Of a stretch of DNA of 36,539 bases, positions 9,801-18,534 are shown one piece after another; positions within the stretch are counted from its first letter, which is position 1; the number at the start of each line of letters is the position of its first letter. The DNA comes from Streptococcus marimammalium DSM 18627 (GTDB taxonomy: Bacteria; Bacillota; Bacilli; Lactobacillales; Streptococcaceae), in contig NZ_KB904362.1 in the NCBI RefSeq assembly GCF_000380045.1, positions 1-36,539 of the forward strand, written 5' to 3'. A model generated the notes under the pieces. The model saw only the letters and a program-made list of their open reading frames with translations. It searched no databases and was not told the origin of the DNA. Position numbers and translations under genes: made by a program.

Positions 9801-10367
9801 AAAGAGAGATTAGATTTCTTAAATGTTCAAAAATCGGACTTGATCAGTGCTAAGGAATTATTGTTATCAACTATTCATGATATGGATGATGAGGTAAAAG
9901 TAAGATTTAAAACAACCTTTGAAGCTGTTAGAGATAGCTTTAAACAGACCTTTAAACAAATGTTTGGTGGAGGAACTGCAAATTTACAATTAACAGAAGG
10001 TAATCTATTAACATCAGGTGTGGAAATCTCTGTCCAGCCTCCAGGTAAAAAAATCCAATCACTCAATTTAATGAGTGGTGGTGAAAAGGCTCTTTCTGCT
10101 TTAGCACTATTATTTGCAATTATTCGTGTGAAGACAATTCCATTTGTTATTCTTGATGAAGTTGAAGCGGCTCTTGATGAGGCTAATGTTAAACGCTTTG
10201 GAGATTATTTGAATCGTTTTGATAAATCAAGTCAATTTATTGTCGTAACCCATAGAAAAGGAACAATGGCCGCAGCTGATAGTATCTATGGTGTTACTAT
10301 GCAGGAATCTGGTGTTTCAAAGATTGTATCAGTCAAATTAAAAGATGCTGAGAAATTGGTTCAGTAA
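6828..10367 (+). CDS. smc: Chromosome partition protein SMC
   Basis: A 1179-residue ATPase that, with ScpA and ScpB (not in this window), forms the bacterial condensin. The N-terminal half of the ATPase head has Walker A GPNGSGKSN at 31-39. Long coiled coils (about 165-500 and 665-1010) flank the hinge (about 505-660, which includes GAVSEKISFEKKYQTAIEVA). The C-terminal head has the signature LMSGGEKAL near 1081 and Walker B VILDEVEAALDE with Asp1110/Glu1111. Length is typical. The start codon follows the rnc stop with no gap. Downstream lies pheS, whereas I recall HAD-hydrolase genes and ftsY after smc in other streptococci. Confidence 0.96.
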   Translation: MYLKQIEMYGFKSFADKTKIDFNQGITAVVGPNGSGKSNITESLRWALGESNAKNLRGGKMPDVIFSGTESRKALNYAQVTVILDNSDGFIANAGKEIKVERHVYRNGDSDYLINGKKVRLKDIHSLFMDTGLGRDSFSIISQGRVEKIFNSKPEERRAIFEEVAGVLKYKTRKKETESKLNQTQNNLDRLDDIIYELDNQIKPLSKQAKAAKEYLSLEDKRKALYLDILVADIITYKENLSDKKAKLKEVSDNLKHFYAKKDSLEKENQSLKLKRHQLSEQKDKLQNNLIELTQLISELDRKIDIITLESNQKEEKQAQTKTTLDKIGQEQVQLKQFLQAKKDHFKFLEENNYQINQKISTLEKELERFSTHPDDIIERFREDFVSLMHQEADLSNQLSSISVVIENQEESLKDKAKEKEQLTIELEILKNNLQSTKKLHDDSKQEVESLLKEYQSQVFDLSKLEKLYQENQTNLFDLLDQLKSKEARKNSLEAIVKNHSQFYSGVKSVLQHANELKNIIGAVSEKISFEKKYQTAIEVALGASSQHIIVADEMAAKRSIEFLKKTRQGRATFLPLTTVKQRQLSSHHQKQLVKVKGYLGLASELISFDSKLTTIFHYLLGTTAVFENTDQANDAARLVNYQVRIVTLDGTEIRPGGSFSGGANRQNNTLFIKPELEHLTIAIDQLKEKVLANEKHVQSLKNDRVLLSDNIEQTKTEGEKARLKEQRLSIEVSRLTKQLADKETFLKHLENNQKNTNLQALIQEKEAIITKIKEISKEKLSVSKEIDKIKKNKDSIIEKVDSLNRILSKERLIERDLINELKFEQDNILRIEENLTQLEIDYEQNKNILEYHLNSVNENQLSTFKLQLDKAKKKKEDNQSQSERLQFEFDDCEGALDDISEQIQKMSQQNEKFIRTQTQLESQIDQISGKLYHFATLLSEDYQFSFTKAQEKARKIENMSQAKEELKLYHSAIKKLGPVNLDAVEQFDKVKERLDFLNVQKSDLISAKELLLSTIHDMDDEVKVRFKTTFEAVRDSFKQTFKQMFGGGTANLQLTEGNLLTSGVEISVQPPGKKIQSLNLMSGGEKALSALALLFAIIRVKTIPFVILDEVEAALDEANVKRFGDYLNRFDKSSQFIVVTHRKGTMAAADSIYGVTMQESGVSKIVSVKLKDAEKLVQ

Positions 10368-10413
10368 AAAAGTATTGATGTAAAAAGATTCACATTTTTT
10401 GTTTCTCTATATC

Positions 10414-10442
10414 TTGCTAACTAGTACAAAATTTGTTACAAT
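10414..10442 (+). promoter_or_regulatory. Promoter of pheST
   Basis: TTGCTA at 10414-10419 and TACAAT at 10437-10442 are spaced by 17 bases, with TGt just before the -10. The predicted start is near 10449. Between the smc stop and this promoter I see only a weak hairpin. Confidence 0.7.
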
Positions 10443-10448
10443 AAGAAT

Positions 10449-10646
10449 AATTTAATACTTATCTATGAGACTAGTAACTAAAGGAAAGCTTAACAGGGAA
10501 TGTGGACCATGACTGGAAGTTCACAAAGTATTAATTTAGTGAATTCACTCAATGAAAGATAGTCAAATTAAGATCTAGTTTAACTAGATGAAAACGGATG
10601 GTACCGCGTGTCAACGCTCCGAATAATTGGAGCTTTGGCATTTTTT
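10449..10646 (+). promoter_or_regulatory. T-box riboswitch leader for pheST (tRNA-Phe sensing)
   Basis: The conserved T-box ACGGATGGTACCGCGTG is at 10594-10610. It is followed by a terminator hairpin: GTCAA-C-GCTCC (10610-10620) against GGAGC-T-TTGGC (10629-10639), then a run of seven T. The base of Stem I is plausible as ACTAAA (10477-10482) with TTTAGT (10535-10540). The likely specifier codon is TTC at 10520-10522 (GAAGTTCACA), which reads phenylalanine and agrees with the pheS gene just downstream. Uncharged tRNA-Phe would stabilise the antiterminator and allow transcription. The specifier assignment is by eye. Confidence 0.93.
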
Positions 10647-10668
10647 TATTGATTAAGAAAGGATTATA

Positions 10669-11712
10669 ATGACACTACAAGAAGAATTACATGCGTTAAA
10701 AAATGAAACCTTACAAATGATTGAAAACTTGGCCTTGGATGGGGATAAAGAGCTTCAAGATCTTCGCGTTTTTGTTCTTGGGAAAAAAGGAAAACTGACT
10801 GAAATTTTAAAAGGTTTAAAAGATTTATCTAGCGAAATGCGTCCGATTATTGGAAAAGAAGCTAATGAAGTTAGAGACATCTTGACAAAAGCTTTCGAAG
10901 AAAAAGTGATTGCCATTTCAAATAATAAAATAGCAAAACAGCTAGAAGCAGAGAAAATAGACGTGACATTACCTGGAAAACAACTTAAATATGGGAACAG
11001 TCATGTCTTAACTCGAATCAATGAGGAAATTGAAGATATTTTCTTAGGTATGGGATTTCAAATTATTGATGGATTTGAAGTAGAAACAGATTATTATAAT
11101 TTTGAGAGAATGAATTTACCCAAAAATCACCCAGCCCGTGATATGCAAGACACATTTTATATTACCGAAGAAGTTTTATTAAGAACGCACACTAGTCCTG
11201 TTCAAGCAAGGACTTTAGACAATCATGACTTCTCCAAAGGTGCTCTTAAGATGATTTCACCTGGTTGTGTTTTCAGGCGTGATACAGATGATGCCACACA
11301 TAGTCACCAATTTCATCAAATTGAGGGGCTAGTTGTTGGTGAAAATATCTCAATGAGTGATTTAAAAGGGACTCTTCAAGTGATTAGTCAAAAAATGTTT
11401 GGTGATGATCGAAAAATTCGCTTACGACCTTCATACTTTCCCTTCACCGAGCCCTCAGTTGAAGTCGATGTTTCTTGTTTCAAGTGTGGTGGTTCTGGTT
11501 GTAATGTTTGCAAATATACTGGCTGGATTGAAATTTTAGGAGCTGGAATGGTTCATCCAAACGTTCTTGAGATGAGTGGTGTTGATGCTCAAAAATATTC
11601 AGGCTTTGCCTTTGGACTAGGTCAAGAACGTATTGCTATGTTACGTTATGGTATTAACGACATCAGAGGTTTTTATCAAGGTGACGAACGTTTTAATGAG
11701 CAATTCAATTAA
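10669..11712 (+). CDS. pheS: Phenylalanine--tRNA ligase alpha subunit
   Basis: A 347-residue class II aminoacyl-tRNA synthetase subunit; with PheT it forms an alpha2-beta2 enzyme charging tRNA-Phe. An N-terminal coiled coil (about 1-85) is followed by the catalytic core: motif 2 [19 protein letters not shown], a CxxC...CxxC knuckle ([16 protein letters not shown]) found in Gram-positive PheS, and motif 3 [18 protein letters not shown] near the C-terminus. GAAAGGA precedes the ATG. It lies 22 bases after the T-box terminator. pheT follows after 63 bases, without the acetyltransferase gene that I recall between them in some streptococci. Confidence 0.96.
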   Translation: MTLQEELHALKNETLQMIENLALDGDKELQDLRVFVLGKKGKLTEILKGLKDLSSEMRPIIGKEANEVRDILTKAFEEKVIAISNNKIAKQLEAEKIDVTLPGKQLKYGNSHVLTRINEEIEDIFLGMGFQIIDGFEVETDYYNFERMNLPKNHPARDMQDTFYITEEVLLRTHTSPVQARTLDNHDFSKGALKMISPGCVFRRDTDDATHSHQFHQIEGLVVGENISMSDLKGTLQVISQKMFGDDRKIRLRPSYFPFTEPSVEVDVSCFKCGGSGCNVCKYTGWIEILGAGMVHPNVLEMSGVDAQKYSGFAFGLGQERIAMLRYGINDIRGFYQGDERFNEQFN

Positions 11713-11775
11713 TTTGTCGTTTTTGAGCCTCATTTCATTTGAATTAATGAATACACAGTAAATGAAAGGAAAAAT

Positions 11776-14178
11776 ATGTTAGTTAGTTATAAATGGTTAA
11801 AAAAACTAGTTCCTATTGATGTACCAAGTTCAGAATTAGCAGAAAAAATGTCAACCACTGGGATTGAAGTGGAAGGTGTTTCGAAACTAAATGATGGCCT
11901 ATCCAAATTAATTGTAGGGCAAATTGTTGAAAAAGAAAAAATTCCAGACACACACTTGACCGTCTGTCAAGTTGATATTGGTGAAGAAGAACCTATTCAG
12001 GTCGTTTGTGGTGGCAAAGTAGTTGATTTAGAAATGAAAACAATTGTTGCCATTCCAGGTGCAAGAATTGTTGGTAATCGAAAAATTAAAAAAGGAAAAA
12101 TTAGAGGAGTTGAATCCTATGGTATGCTTTGTTCCTTGAGTGAAATTGGTGTACCAGATGCTGTTATTCCTAAAGACTATCAAGATAATATTTACCGTCT
12201 TCCTGATGATGCTCTTGTGGGTGATTCAATTTTTAAATACCTTGATCTTGATGATGAGATTATCGAATTAGCGATTACCCCTAACAGAGCTGATGCTTTA
12301 TCAATGAGAGGAGTAGCACACGAAGTTGCTGCTATCTATGATAAACCTGTTCAATTTGAAGAAAAAACACTTGTAGAAACAGACAAAAGAGTTTCAGATT
12401 TACTATCTGTACAAGTTGCCAATCAAGAAATTTCTTTTTATGCTGCGCGTGTGGTTGAAAATGTCGTGATTAAACCAAGCCCACAGTGGCTACAAAATAT
12501 TTTAATGAATCAAGGCATTAGACCAATTAACAATGTGGTTGATGTGACTAATTTTGTTCTACTTTATTTCGGTCAACCAATGCACGCTTTTGATTATGAT
12601 AAGTTTGAAGAAAAAGCTATTGTTGCAAGACTTGCCAAAGAAAACGAGAAAATCATCACTTTAGATGAAGAAGAAAGAAGCTTAACGTCAGAGGATATGG
12701 TGATTACTGTTGCCGATAAACCTGTTGCTCTTGCTGGAGTTATGGGAGGTCAATCAACTGAGATTGATGACAATACTCAGACAGTTGTTCTTGAAGCTGC
12801 TGTTTTTGATGGGCAACATGTTAGAAAAACAAGTAGTCGTCTAAACCTTAGATCGGAATCATCATCACGTTTTGAAAAAGGGATCAATCAAGCTACAGTC
12901 CTTGAAGCGCTTGATTATGCTGCCAGCATGCTATCAGAATTGGCAGATGGTGCTGTTTTATCTGGTGTTATCTCTTCTGGAGAATTACACTTAGAGGATA
13001 AAGTGGTCTCTTCCAATCTTGATTATGTCAATACACGTCTTGGAACGGAACTTGTCTATACTGATATTGAAAAAATAATGGCTCAATTAGGGTTTGGTCT
13101 TAATGGCAATGCTGATGATTTTTCTGTCTCAGTACCGCCACGTCGTTGGGATATTTCTATTGAAGCTGACCTTGTTGAAGAAATTGCTCGAATCTATGGT
13201 TACGATAAGTTGCCAACAACTCTACCAAGTACAGGAGGAACGGTTGGTGAACTAACAAAAACTCAAAAATTACGTCGAAAAGTAAGAAATATTATTGAAG
13301 CACAAGGTCTATCAGAAGTGATTTCTTATGCTTTAACAACACCAGAAAAAGCTGTTGCCTTTACTCAAAATCCAAAAGAATTAACTGAATTGATGTGGCC
13401 AATGACGAGTGATCGCTCTACTCTAAGACAAAACATGATAGCAGGAATGCTTGATATTGTTGCCTATAATAAGGCTCGTAATCTTAAGAATATTGCTATT
13501 TATGAAATTGGTAAAATTTTTGAACCAAAAACAGAGCATACAGCACCACTACCTAATGAAACCAGCAAATTAGCGTTTGCTGTGACTGGTTTAGTAACGG
13601 AAAAAGATTTCCAAACCAAAGCAACACCGGTTGATTTCTTTTATGCCAAAGGTATCTTAGAAACCTTATTTAATCAGTTAAATATCTCTGTTAGTTATCA
13701 AGCGACAACGATTGAAAATATGCATCCAGGAAGAACAGCTCTAATCTTGAAAGATGATGTTGTTCTTGGTTTTGTTGGGCAAATTCATCCTCAAATGGCT
13801 AAAGATTATGATCTTTCAGAAACTTATGTTGCAGAAATTGATTTGCAAAAAGTAGAAGACCTATGGCAATCTCAAATCATCTTTAAAGAGATTACTAAAT
13901 ACCCAGCTGTTTCAAGAGATTTAGCTGTACTTGTTAATATTAATGTGACACATGATGACATTATTTCTGTTATTAAGAAAGCTAAGGTTAAGAATCTTAA
14001 AGATATTAAATTATTTGATATCTATAGTGGTACTAACATTGAAGCTAACAAAAAATCAATGGCATACAGTTTCACTTTCCAAAAAGAAACGGATAGCTTA
14101 ACTGATGAAGAAGTGACTAATTATATTGAGAAGATTATCACAGCTCTTGCTATTGAATTGGATGCTGATATTAGATAA
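11776..14178 (+). CDS. pheT: Phenylalanine--tRNA ligase beta subunit
   Basis: An 800-residue subunit of standard bacterial length. Domains in order: an EMAP-like tRNA-binding OB fold (about 40-150, with QVVCGG), the B3/B4 editing domain (about 210-385, with [17 protein letters not shown]), the B5 domain (about 400-475), a catalytic-like core (about 490-690) and an anticodon-binding FDX-ACB domain (about 705-800, with [13 protein letters not shown]). B3/B4 hydrolyses mischarged Tyr-tRNA-Phe. AAAGGAAAAAT precedes the ATG. Expression is set by the T-box upstream of pheS. A terminator begins at the stop codon. Confidence 0.96.
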   Translation: MLVSYKWLKKLVPIDVPSSELAEKMSTTGIEVEGVSKLNDGLSKLIVGQIVEKEKIPDTHLTVCQVDIGEEEPIQVVCGGKVVDLEMKTIVAIPGARIVGNRKIKKGKIRGVESYGMLCSLSEIGVPDAVIPKDYQDNIYRLPDDALVGDSIFKYLDLDDEIIELAITPNRADALSMRGVAHEVAAIYDKPVQFEEKTLVETDKRVSDLLSVQVANQEISFYAARVVENVVIKPSPQWLQNILMNQGIRPINNVVDVTNFVLLYFGQPMHAFDYDKFEEKAIVARLAKENEKIITLDEEERSLTSEDMVITVADKPVALAGVMGGQSTEIDDNTQTVVLEAAVFDGQHVRKTSSRLNLRSESSSRFEKGINQATVLEALDYAASMLSELADGAVLSGVISSGELHLEDKVVSSNLDYVNTRLGTELVYTDIEKIMAQLGFGLNGNADDFSVSVPPRRWDISIEADLVEEIARIYGYDKLPTTLPSTGGTVGELTKTQKLRRKVRNIIEAQGLSEVISYALTTPEKAVAFTQNPKELTELMWPMTSDRSTLRQNMIAGMLDIVAYNKARNLKNIAIYEIGKIFEPKTEHTAPLPNETSKLAFAVTGLVTEKDFQTKATPVDFFYAKGILETLFNQLNISVSYQATTIENMHPGRTALILKDDVVLGFVGQIHPQMAKDYDLSETYVAEIDLQKVEDLWQSQIIFKEITKYPAVSRDLAVLVNINVTHDDIISVIKKAKVKNLKDIKLFDIYSGTNIEANKKSMAYSFTFQKETDSLTDEEVTNYIEKIITALAIELDADIR

Positions 14179-14203
14179 AAGAAAGGATTTATCCTCTCTT
14201 TTT
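14178..14203 (+). terminator. Terminator after pheT
   Basis: AAAGAAAGGA (14178-14187) pairs with TCCTCTCTTT (14192-14201) with one mismatch and loop TTTA; T residues continue to 14203. The stem starts within the stop codon. Confidence 0.75.
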
Positions 14204-14226
14204 AATTAGTGTGGCATTATATTTGA

Positions 14227-14258
14227 ATCATTTAAAAAAGGTAGTTTTTCTAAATGAT
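14227..14258. repeat. Long imperfect inverted repeat between pheT and the nucleotidase gene
   Basis: ATCATTTA at 14227-14234 pairs with TAAATGAT at 14251-14258. After one mismatch the stem continues with AAAA/TTTT, leaving a six-base loop. No T run follows on either strand, so it does not look like a terminator. Confidence 0.6.
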
Positions 14259-14353
14259 CAAAACAATAAATCATATACAGAAAAAAAATTGGATAGGCTC
14301 TACTTTAATTAGAAGTTTTATCTTTTAGACATTTGAAATTAAAAAAAGTTTAA

Positions 14354-14382
14354 TTGTAATGACTAACATAAAAAGGTATAAT
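14354..14382 (+). promoter_or_regulatory. Promoter of the 5'-nucleotidase gene
   Basis: TTGTAA at 14354-14359 and TATAAT at 14377-14382 are 17 bases apart. The predicted start near 14389 gives a leader of about 27 bases with TTGGAGA. Confidence 0.7.
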
Positions 14383-14415
14383 GACAGTGTAACAAAAAAA
14401 TAATTGGAGAAATTT

Positions 14416-16584
14416 ATGAAAAAGAAAACCTTACTAATTCCTGCACTATCAACTCTATTAATATCAACTACTGTTTTAACTAATACTGTTTATGCAGATG
14501 AACCTGTAGAAAGCACCAATTCTGATTTGTCTGTTACACTTTTACCTAAATCTGAAAATACTGAAATAGTTACATCAGAAGCACCAGCTAAGACAAAAGA
14601 AGTTCTTCCAGAAAAGACTATAATCAGTGAACCAATAAGTGAAGAATCACAACCTAAAGTAACTGATAAAGATAACAACAATAATCAGACTGATGAAGAA
14701 ATTCTTGTAGTTCCTGAGACTGATAACGTAATCACTATCATCAATACCAATGATATTCATGGTCGTATTGAAGAAGGTAGAGGTGTTATTGGTATGGCTA
14801 AATTAGCTACGATTGTCAATGAGACTAGATCTCAGGGTGAAACTCTGGTTTTAGATGCTGGTGATGCCTTCCAAGGGATGCCAATTTCAAATAGTAGTAA
14901 AGGTGAAGATATGGCTAAGCTAATGAACCTAATTGGTTTTGATGCTATGGCTGTAGGGAATCATGAGTTTGATTTTTCTCTTGAACAAGCCATCAAATTA
15001 GAGAAAATGCTTGAATTCCCATTACTCAGTGTTAATACTTATGTTGATGGAGTTAGATTATTTAAACCATCTGTTATTATTGATAAAGATAAAACAGTTG
15101 AAGGTGATGAATTTGTTGTGATTGGTGTGACAACACCTGAAACAGGGACAAAGACTCATCCTAAAAATGTAGAAAAGGTTGTCTTTAAAGACCCTATCTC
15201 TGAAGTTGAAAATGCTATTGCAGAAATAGAAGCACGTGCTAAAGCAGATGGTATTTTATATAAAAACTATATTGTTTTAGGACATCTAGGAATCGATGCA
15301 AGTACTAAAAAAGAGTGGCAAGGAAGCACAATGGCTGAAGCATTGTCTAAGAATCCGTTATTAAAAGACAAACGTGTTTTAATGATTGATGGTCATTCTC
15401 ATACTCTTGCTGAAGCAACTTATGGGGACAATACTATCTATTCTCAAACAGGTAGCTACTTAAACAATGTTGGCAAAATTGTTCTTACAAAAGATGATAT
15501 GAAAGTATCATTTATTAACTCCGAACAAGGTAAAGGCTACAAGGCTGATCCTGAAGTGGCTGCTGCAGTTTCCAAAATTAAAGAACGTTTTGAAAAAGTC
15601 AATGCAGTTGTTGTTGTTGATGCTAGTCCTGTAGAACTTCAAGGGGAAAGAGAAAACGTTCGTGTGCGTGAAACTAATCTGGGTAACTTAATTTCTGATT
15701 CTCTTTTAGAATATAGTAAGACAGGTTTTTCACGTCCAAGTAACCTTGCAGTAATGAATGGTGGTGGGATTCGTGCTACTATTCAAAAAGGTCAACCAAT
15801 CACTAAAGGTGATATTATTGCCATTCTTCCTTTTGGTAACTTTATTTCTCAAATTAAAGTAACTGGAAAACAAGTTGTTGATATGTTTGCTCATTCATTG
15901 GGGTCTATGATTCAAAAAAATTCTGAAACTGATGAAGTAATCAGAGATGAAAATGGTCAACCGCTTTTAAGTGCTAGTGGTGGTTTCTTGCACGTTTCTG
16001 GTGCTAATGTTTATTATGATACCAACCTTGAAGGAGAAGCTCGTATTCTTTATGTTGAGTTATTGAATCCTGAAACTGGAAAAGTTGAACCAATTGATTT
16101 AACTAAAGATTATTACCTCACAACCAACGACTTCTTAGCTGCCGGCGGAGATGGCTATGACATGCTTGGAGGCGCTCGTGAAGAAGGACCTTCAATGGAC
16201 GTTGTTTTTGCTGAATATCTTGAAAATGTAGATCTTAAAGGCTATCAAGTAATCAATCCAAATTCTCGTCTCATTTCTATTGATTCAACCTTAGACACTG
16301 ATAACGATGGATTCCCAGATTTTATTGAGTTTATTCTAATGACTGATCCTACAAATCCGATGAGTAATCCAAGTATAAGAGATCAACAACATGATAATCA
16401 AATGATGATGTCTATGGATAAGAAAAAATCTGGCTCATCTAAGCAAGTACCTGTTTCTTATGCTAAGAAGTATGAAACATTACCTAATACCGGAAGTTCA
16501 AATGATATAACGTTAATTCTATTAGGATTGACAATGTCAACATTAGGTTTATATGGTATTAAAAAAAGAAATTATGGACGCTAA
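14416..16584 (+). CDS. LPXTG-anchored surface 5'-nucleotidase (NudP/S5nA-like)
   Basis: With the ATG at 14416 the protein has 722 residues. An in-frame TTG at 14404 lies in the ribosome-binding site (TTGGAGA) and is rejected as start. A signal peptide ends near Ala27 (VYA). A low-complexity acidic linker (about 30-100) leads to the metallophosphatase domain with TNDIHGR (111-117) and GNHEFD (181-186), then the 5'-nucleotidase C-terminal domain with MNGGGIRA and LAAGGDGYDML. DTDNDGFPD at 627-635 is a calcium-binding type motif. LPNTG at 689-693, a hydrophobic helix and KKRN complete a sortase signal. Streptococcal homologues (NudP of S. agalactiae, S5nA of S. pyogenes) make adenosine from AMP and dampen host immunity; that role here is inferred. 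It has its own promoter and terminator. Confidence 0.92.
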   Translation: MKKKTLLIPALSTLLISTTVLTNTVYADEPVESTNSDLSVTLLPKSENTEIVTSEAPAKTKEVLPEKTIISEPISEESQPKVTDKDNNNNQTDEEILVVPETDNVITIINTNDIHGRIEEGRGVIGMAKLATIVNETRSQGETLVLDAGDAFQGMPISNSSKGEDMAKLMNLIGFDAMAVGNHEFDFSLEQAIKLEKMLEFPLLSVNTYVDGVRLFKPSVIIDKDKTVEGDEFVVIGVTTPETGTKTHPKNVEKVVFKDPISEVENAIAEIEARAKADGILYKNYIVLGHLGIDASTKKEWQGSTMAEALSKNPLLKDKRVLMIDGHSHTLAEATYGDNTIYSQTGSYLNNVGKIVLTKDDMKVSFINSEQGKGYKADPEVAAAVSKIKERFEKVNAVVVVDASPVELQGERENVRVRETNLGNLISDSLLEYSKTGFSRPSNLAVMNGGGIRATIQKGQPITKGDIIAILPFGNFISQIKVTGKQVVDMFAHSLGSMIQKNSETDEVIRDENGQPLLSASGGFLHVSGANVYYDTNLEGEARILYVELLNPETGKVEPIDLTKDYYLTTNDFLAAGGDGYDMLGGAREEGPSMDVVFAEYLENVDLKGYQVINPNSRLISIDSTLDTDNDGFPDFIEFILMTDPTNPMSNPSIRDQQHDNQMMMSMDKKKSGSSKQVPVSYAKKYETLPNTGSSNDITLILLGLTMSTLGLYGIKKRNYGR

Positions 16585-16606
16585 TTACTTTTTAGTGTGC
16601 TAATAT

Positions 16607-16636
16607 AAAAAGAGAGATTTAAAATCTCTCTTTTTT
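16607..16636 (+). terminator. Terminator after the 5'-nucleotidase gene
   Basis: AAAAAGAGAGAT (16607-16618) pairs with ATCTCTCTTTTT (16624-16635) around a small A/T loop, and the T run continues. The A-rich 5' arm could let it act on both strands, although no convergent gene is present. Confidence 0.85.
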
Positions 16637-16717
16637 CTTTTAGATACTAATTGTATTAGCATTATTTGTTGGAATAAGTTATTATATGTAGTAGATATAA
16701 AGTAGTAAGGAGCGGTC

Positions 16718-17794
16718 ATGTTTTTAGCAGTAGAAGAAATGAAGCAAAATAAGTTAAGATATAGTTTAATTTTAGGTTTGTTATTTTTAATTTCCTATCT
16801 TGTCTTTTTCTTATCAGGTTTGGCTTATGGCTTAATTCAAGAAAATAAATCTGCAGTAGATAAATGGGAGGCAAAATTGATATTACTTTCTAGTGATGCT
16901 AATCAAAGTTTAGCAGCTTCAAGATTTGATTCAAAAATGATTGAAAATATAGAAGGTGATAATCTTGCTCTTTTAGCTCAAAAATCAACAGTAGGCTGGA
17001 GCAAAAAAAATCCTAGTCAAGATGATAAAGTGAAATTATCACTCTTTGGTATAAAAGCTAATGAATTTTTAGTCCCTACTATTTCAGAAGGACGAGAGTT
17101 TAATGCTCCTAATGAAGTTGTCGTTGATAATTCTTTAGCTGAGGATGGTGATTATCAAATAGGAGATAATATAAAATTGGCAGATACTGATGAAACATTA
17201 ACTATTGTTGGTTATACTAGCGGCTCTCGTTTTAGTGTATCTCCAGTTGTTTATCTTGATTTTAATAAATTTCAACAAATAGTTTATGGTGATACTCTGC
17301 CAGATGGAGTTTCTTATACCAATGCTATTGTTAGTAAAGATAATATTGATTCCTATGATTCAAATATTTTAGAAAAACTTAACATTCCTGATTTTATTGA
17401 GAACTTACCTGGCTATAAGGCACAAAATTTAACTTTTGCTTTTATGATTGGTTTTTTAGTCATAATCTCATCAATAGTAATCAGTATTTTTATCTATGTT
17501 TTAACTACCCAAAAAATTCAAATTTTTGGATTAATGAAAATTCAAGGACTATCAAACTTTTATATCTCAAAATCAGTTTTGGCACAAACCTTCTTATTAA
17601 GTTTTGTAGGAACTTTTTTAGGTTTTCTTGGAACCTGGTTAAGTTCACTCATACTACCAAGTTCTGTCCCTTTTGAAAATAATTGGTTATTCTATGGTGC
17701 AATTGCACTAGCCATGGTTTTCTTTGCTATTTTTGGTGCACTATTTTCTGTCAGGTCAGTGGTCAAAATAGATCCTTTAAAAATGTTAGGTTAG
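16718..17794 (+). CDS. ABC transporter permease, FtsX/HrtB-like
   Basis: A 358-residue permease with the MacB/FtsX plan: one N-terminal helix (about 16-40), an extracellular domain of some 190 residues, and three C-terminal helices (about 236-262, 283-312, 320-345) ending in the RSVVKIDPLKMLG signature. It resembles HrtB, the membrane part of the heme-efflux pump HrtBA: the LSGLAYGLIQEN segment after helix 1 and the overall length fit as I recall S. aureus HrtB. The substrate cannot be read from sequence. No TetR-type HrtR or HssRS gene is next to it. AAGGAG precedes the ATG, and the ATPase gene starts ten bases after the stop. Confidence 0.8.
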   Translation: MFLAVEEMKQNKLRYSLILGLLFLISYLVFFLSGLAYGLIQENKSAVDKWEAKLILLSSDANQSLAASRFDSKMIENIEGDNLALLAQKSTVGWSKKNPSQDDKVKLSLFGIKANEFLVPTISEGREFNAPNEVVVDNSLAEDGDYQIGDNIKLADTDETLTIVGYTSGSRFSVSPVVYLDFNKFQQIVYGDTLPDGVSYTNAIVSKDNIDSYDSNILEKLNIPDFIENLPGYKAQNLTFAFMIGFLVIISSIVISIFIYVLTTQKIQIFGLMKIQGLSNFYISKSVLAQTFLLSFVGTFLGFLGTWLSSLILPSSVPFENNWLFYGAIALAMVFFAIFGALFSVRSVVKIDPLKMLG

Positions 17795-17803
17795 GAGACA
17801 GAT

Positions 17804-18472
17804 ATGACAATATTAAAATTTCAAAATGTTAGTAAAGAATTTAAGGATGGATCGGCAACAATTCAGGCATTAAAACCAACCAATTTTTCAATTGAAGCTG
17901 GTGAATTTGTTGCCATTATTGGACCATCTGGTTCAGGGAAAAGTACTTTTTTAACTATTGCTGGTGGTTTACAAACTCCAACTAAGGGAGATTTAATTAT
18001 TAATCAACACTCTTTTACAACGTTAACTGAAAAAGAACGTGCTCGTCTACGTTTTTCAGAAATTGGCTTTATTTTACAAAGCTCTAATCTTATTCCTTTT
18101 TTAACAGTTGAAAAGCAGTTAGACTTGGTAGATAAAATAAATAAACATAACCAAAAAAATAAGCAACAACAATTATTTAATGATTTGGGTATTGGCACTC
18201 TAACCCAAAAATTTCCCAAGGATTTATCGGGTGGAGAACGTCAAAGAGTGGCTATTGCAAGAGCCCTATACAATGATCCTCAGTTAATTTTAGCTGATGA
18301 ACCAACAGCCAGTTTAGATAGTTTTAGGGCATTTGAAGTGGTTGATTTACTAGCAAAAGAAGCTAAAGAAAGAAAAAAAGCTATTATCATGGTTACTCAC
18401 GATAAAAGAATGATAGGAAAATGTGATAGAGTCTATGAGATGAATGATGGTGTGTTAAAACTATATTCTTAA
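17804..18472 (+). CDS. ABC transporter ATP-binding protein, HrtA/LolD-like
   Basis: A 222-residue ATPase with Walker A GPSGSGKST (about 45-53), a Q-loop with GFILQSSNLIPFLTV, signature LSGGERQRVAIARAL, Walker B LILADEPTASLD and the switch His in MVTHDKR. It belongs to the MacB/LolD/FtsE clan that partners FtsX-type permeases. The QSSNLIPFLTVEKQLDLV stretch is closer to HrtA as I recall it than to LolD or FtsE. It forms an operon with the permease upstream. A role in heme or porphyrin detoxification is a reasonable guess; antimicrobial peptide export is the main alternative. Confidence 0.85.
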   Translation: MTILKFQNVSKEFKDGSATIQALKPTNFSIEAGEFVAIIGPSGSGKSTFLTIAGGLQTPTKGDLIINQHSFTTLTEKERARLRFSEIGFILQSSNLIPFLTVEKQLDLVDKINKHNQKNKQQQLFNDLGIGTLTQKFPKDLSGGERQRVAIARALYNDPQLILADEPTASLDSFRAFEVVDLLAKEAKERKKAIIMVTHDKRMIGKCDRVYEMNDGVLKLYS

Positions 18473-18480
18473 ATATTTAA

Positions 18481-18511
18481 AAAAGTAAGTCTTATGATAA
18501 AACTTACTTTT
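18481..18511. terminator. Bidirectional terminator between the ABC operon and the DUF308 gene
   Basis: AAAAGTAAGT (18481-18490) pairs perfectly with ACTTACTTTT (18502-18511) around an 11-base loop. On the minus strand the T run is longer (six or more); on the plus strand it is four. It serves two convergent genes. Confidence 0.8.
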
Positions 18512-18534
18512 ATTACTATTTAAATTTGTATGCA

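Noticed and set aside
10370..10405. Possible terminator after smc (GATGT...ACAT followed by T)
   Set aside because: The stem is only about four pairs with a long loop; not strong enough to report as a terminator.
14254..14328. A 24-codon frame beginning MIKTINHIQKKNWIG between pheT and the nucleotidase gene
   Set aside because: No Shine-Dalgarno site; its ATG lies in the 3' arm of the hairpin and there is no promoter of its own. Most likely chance.
14404..14415. TTG at 14404 as start of the 5'-nucleotidase
   Set aside because: The TTG is part of the GGAGA ribosome-binding site. ATG at 14416 gives a standard signal peptide beginning MKKKTLL.
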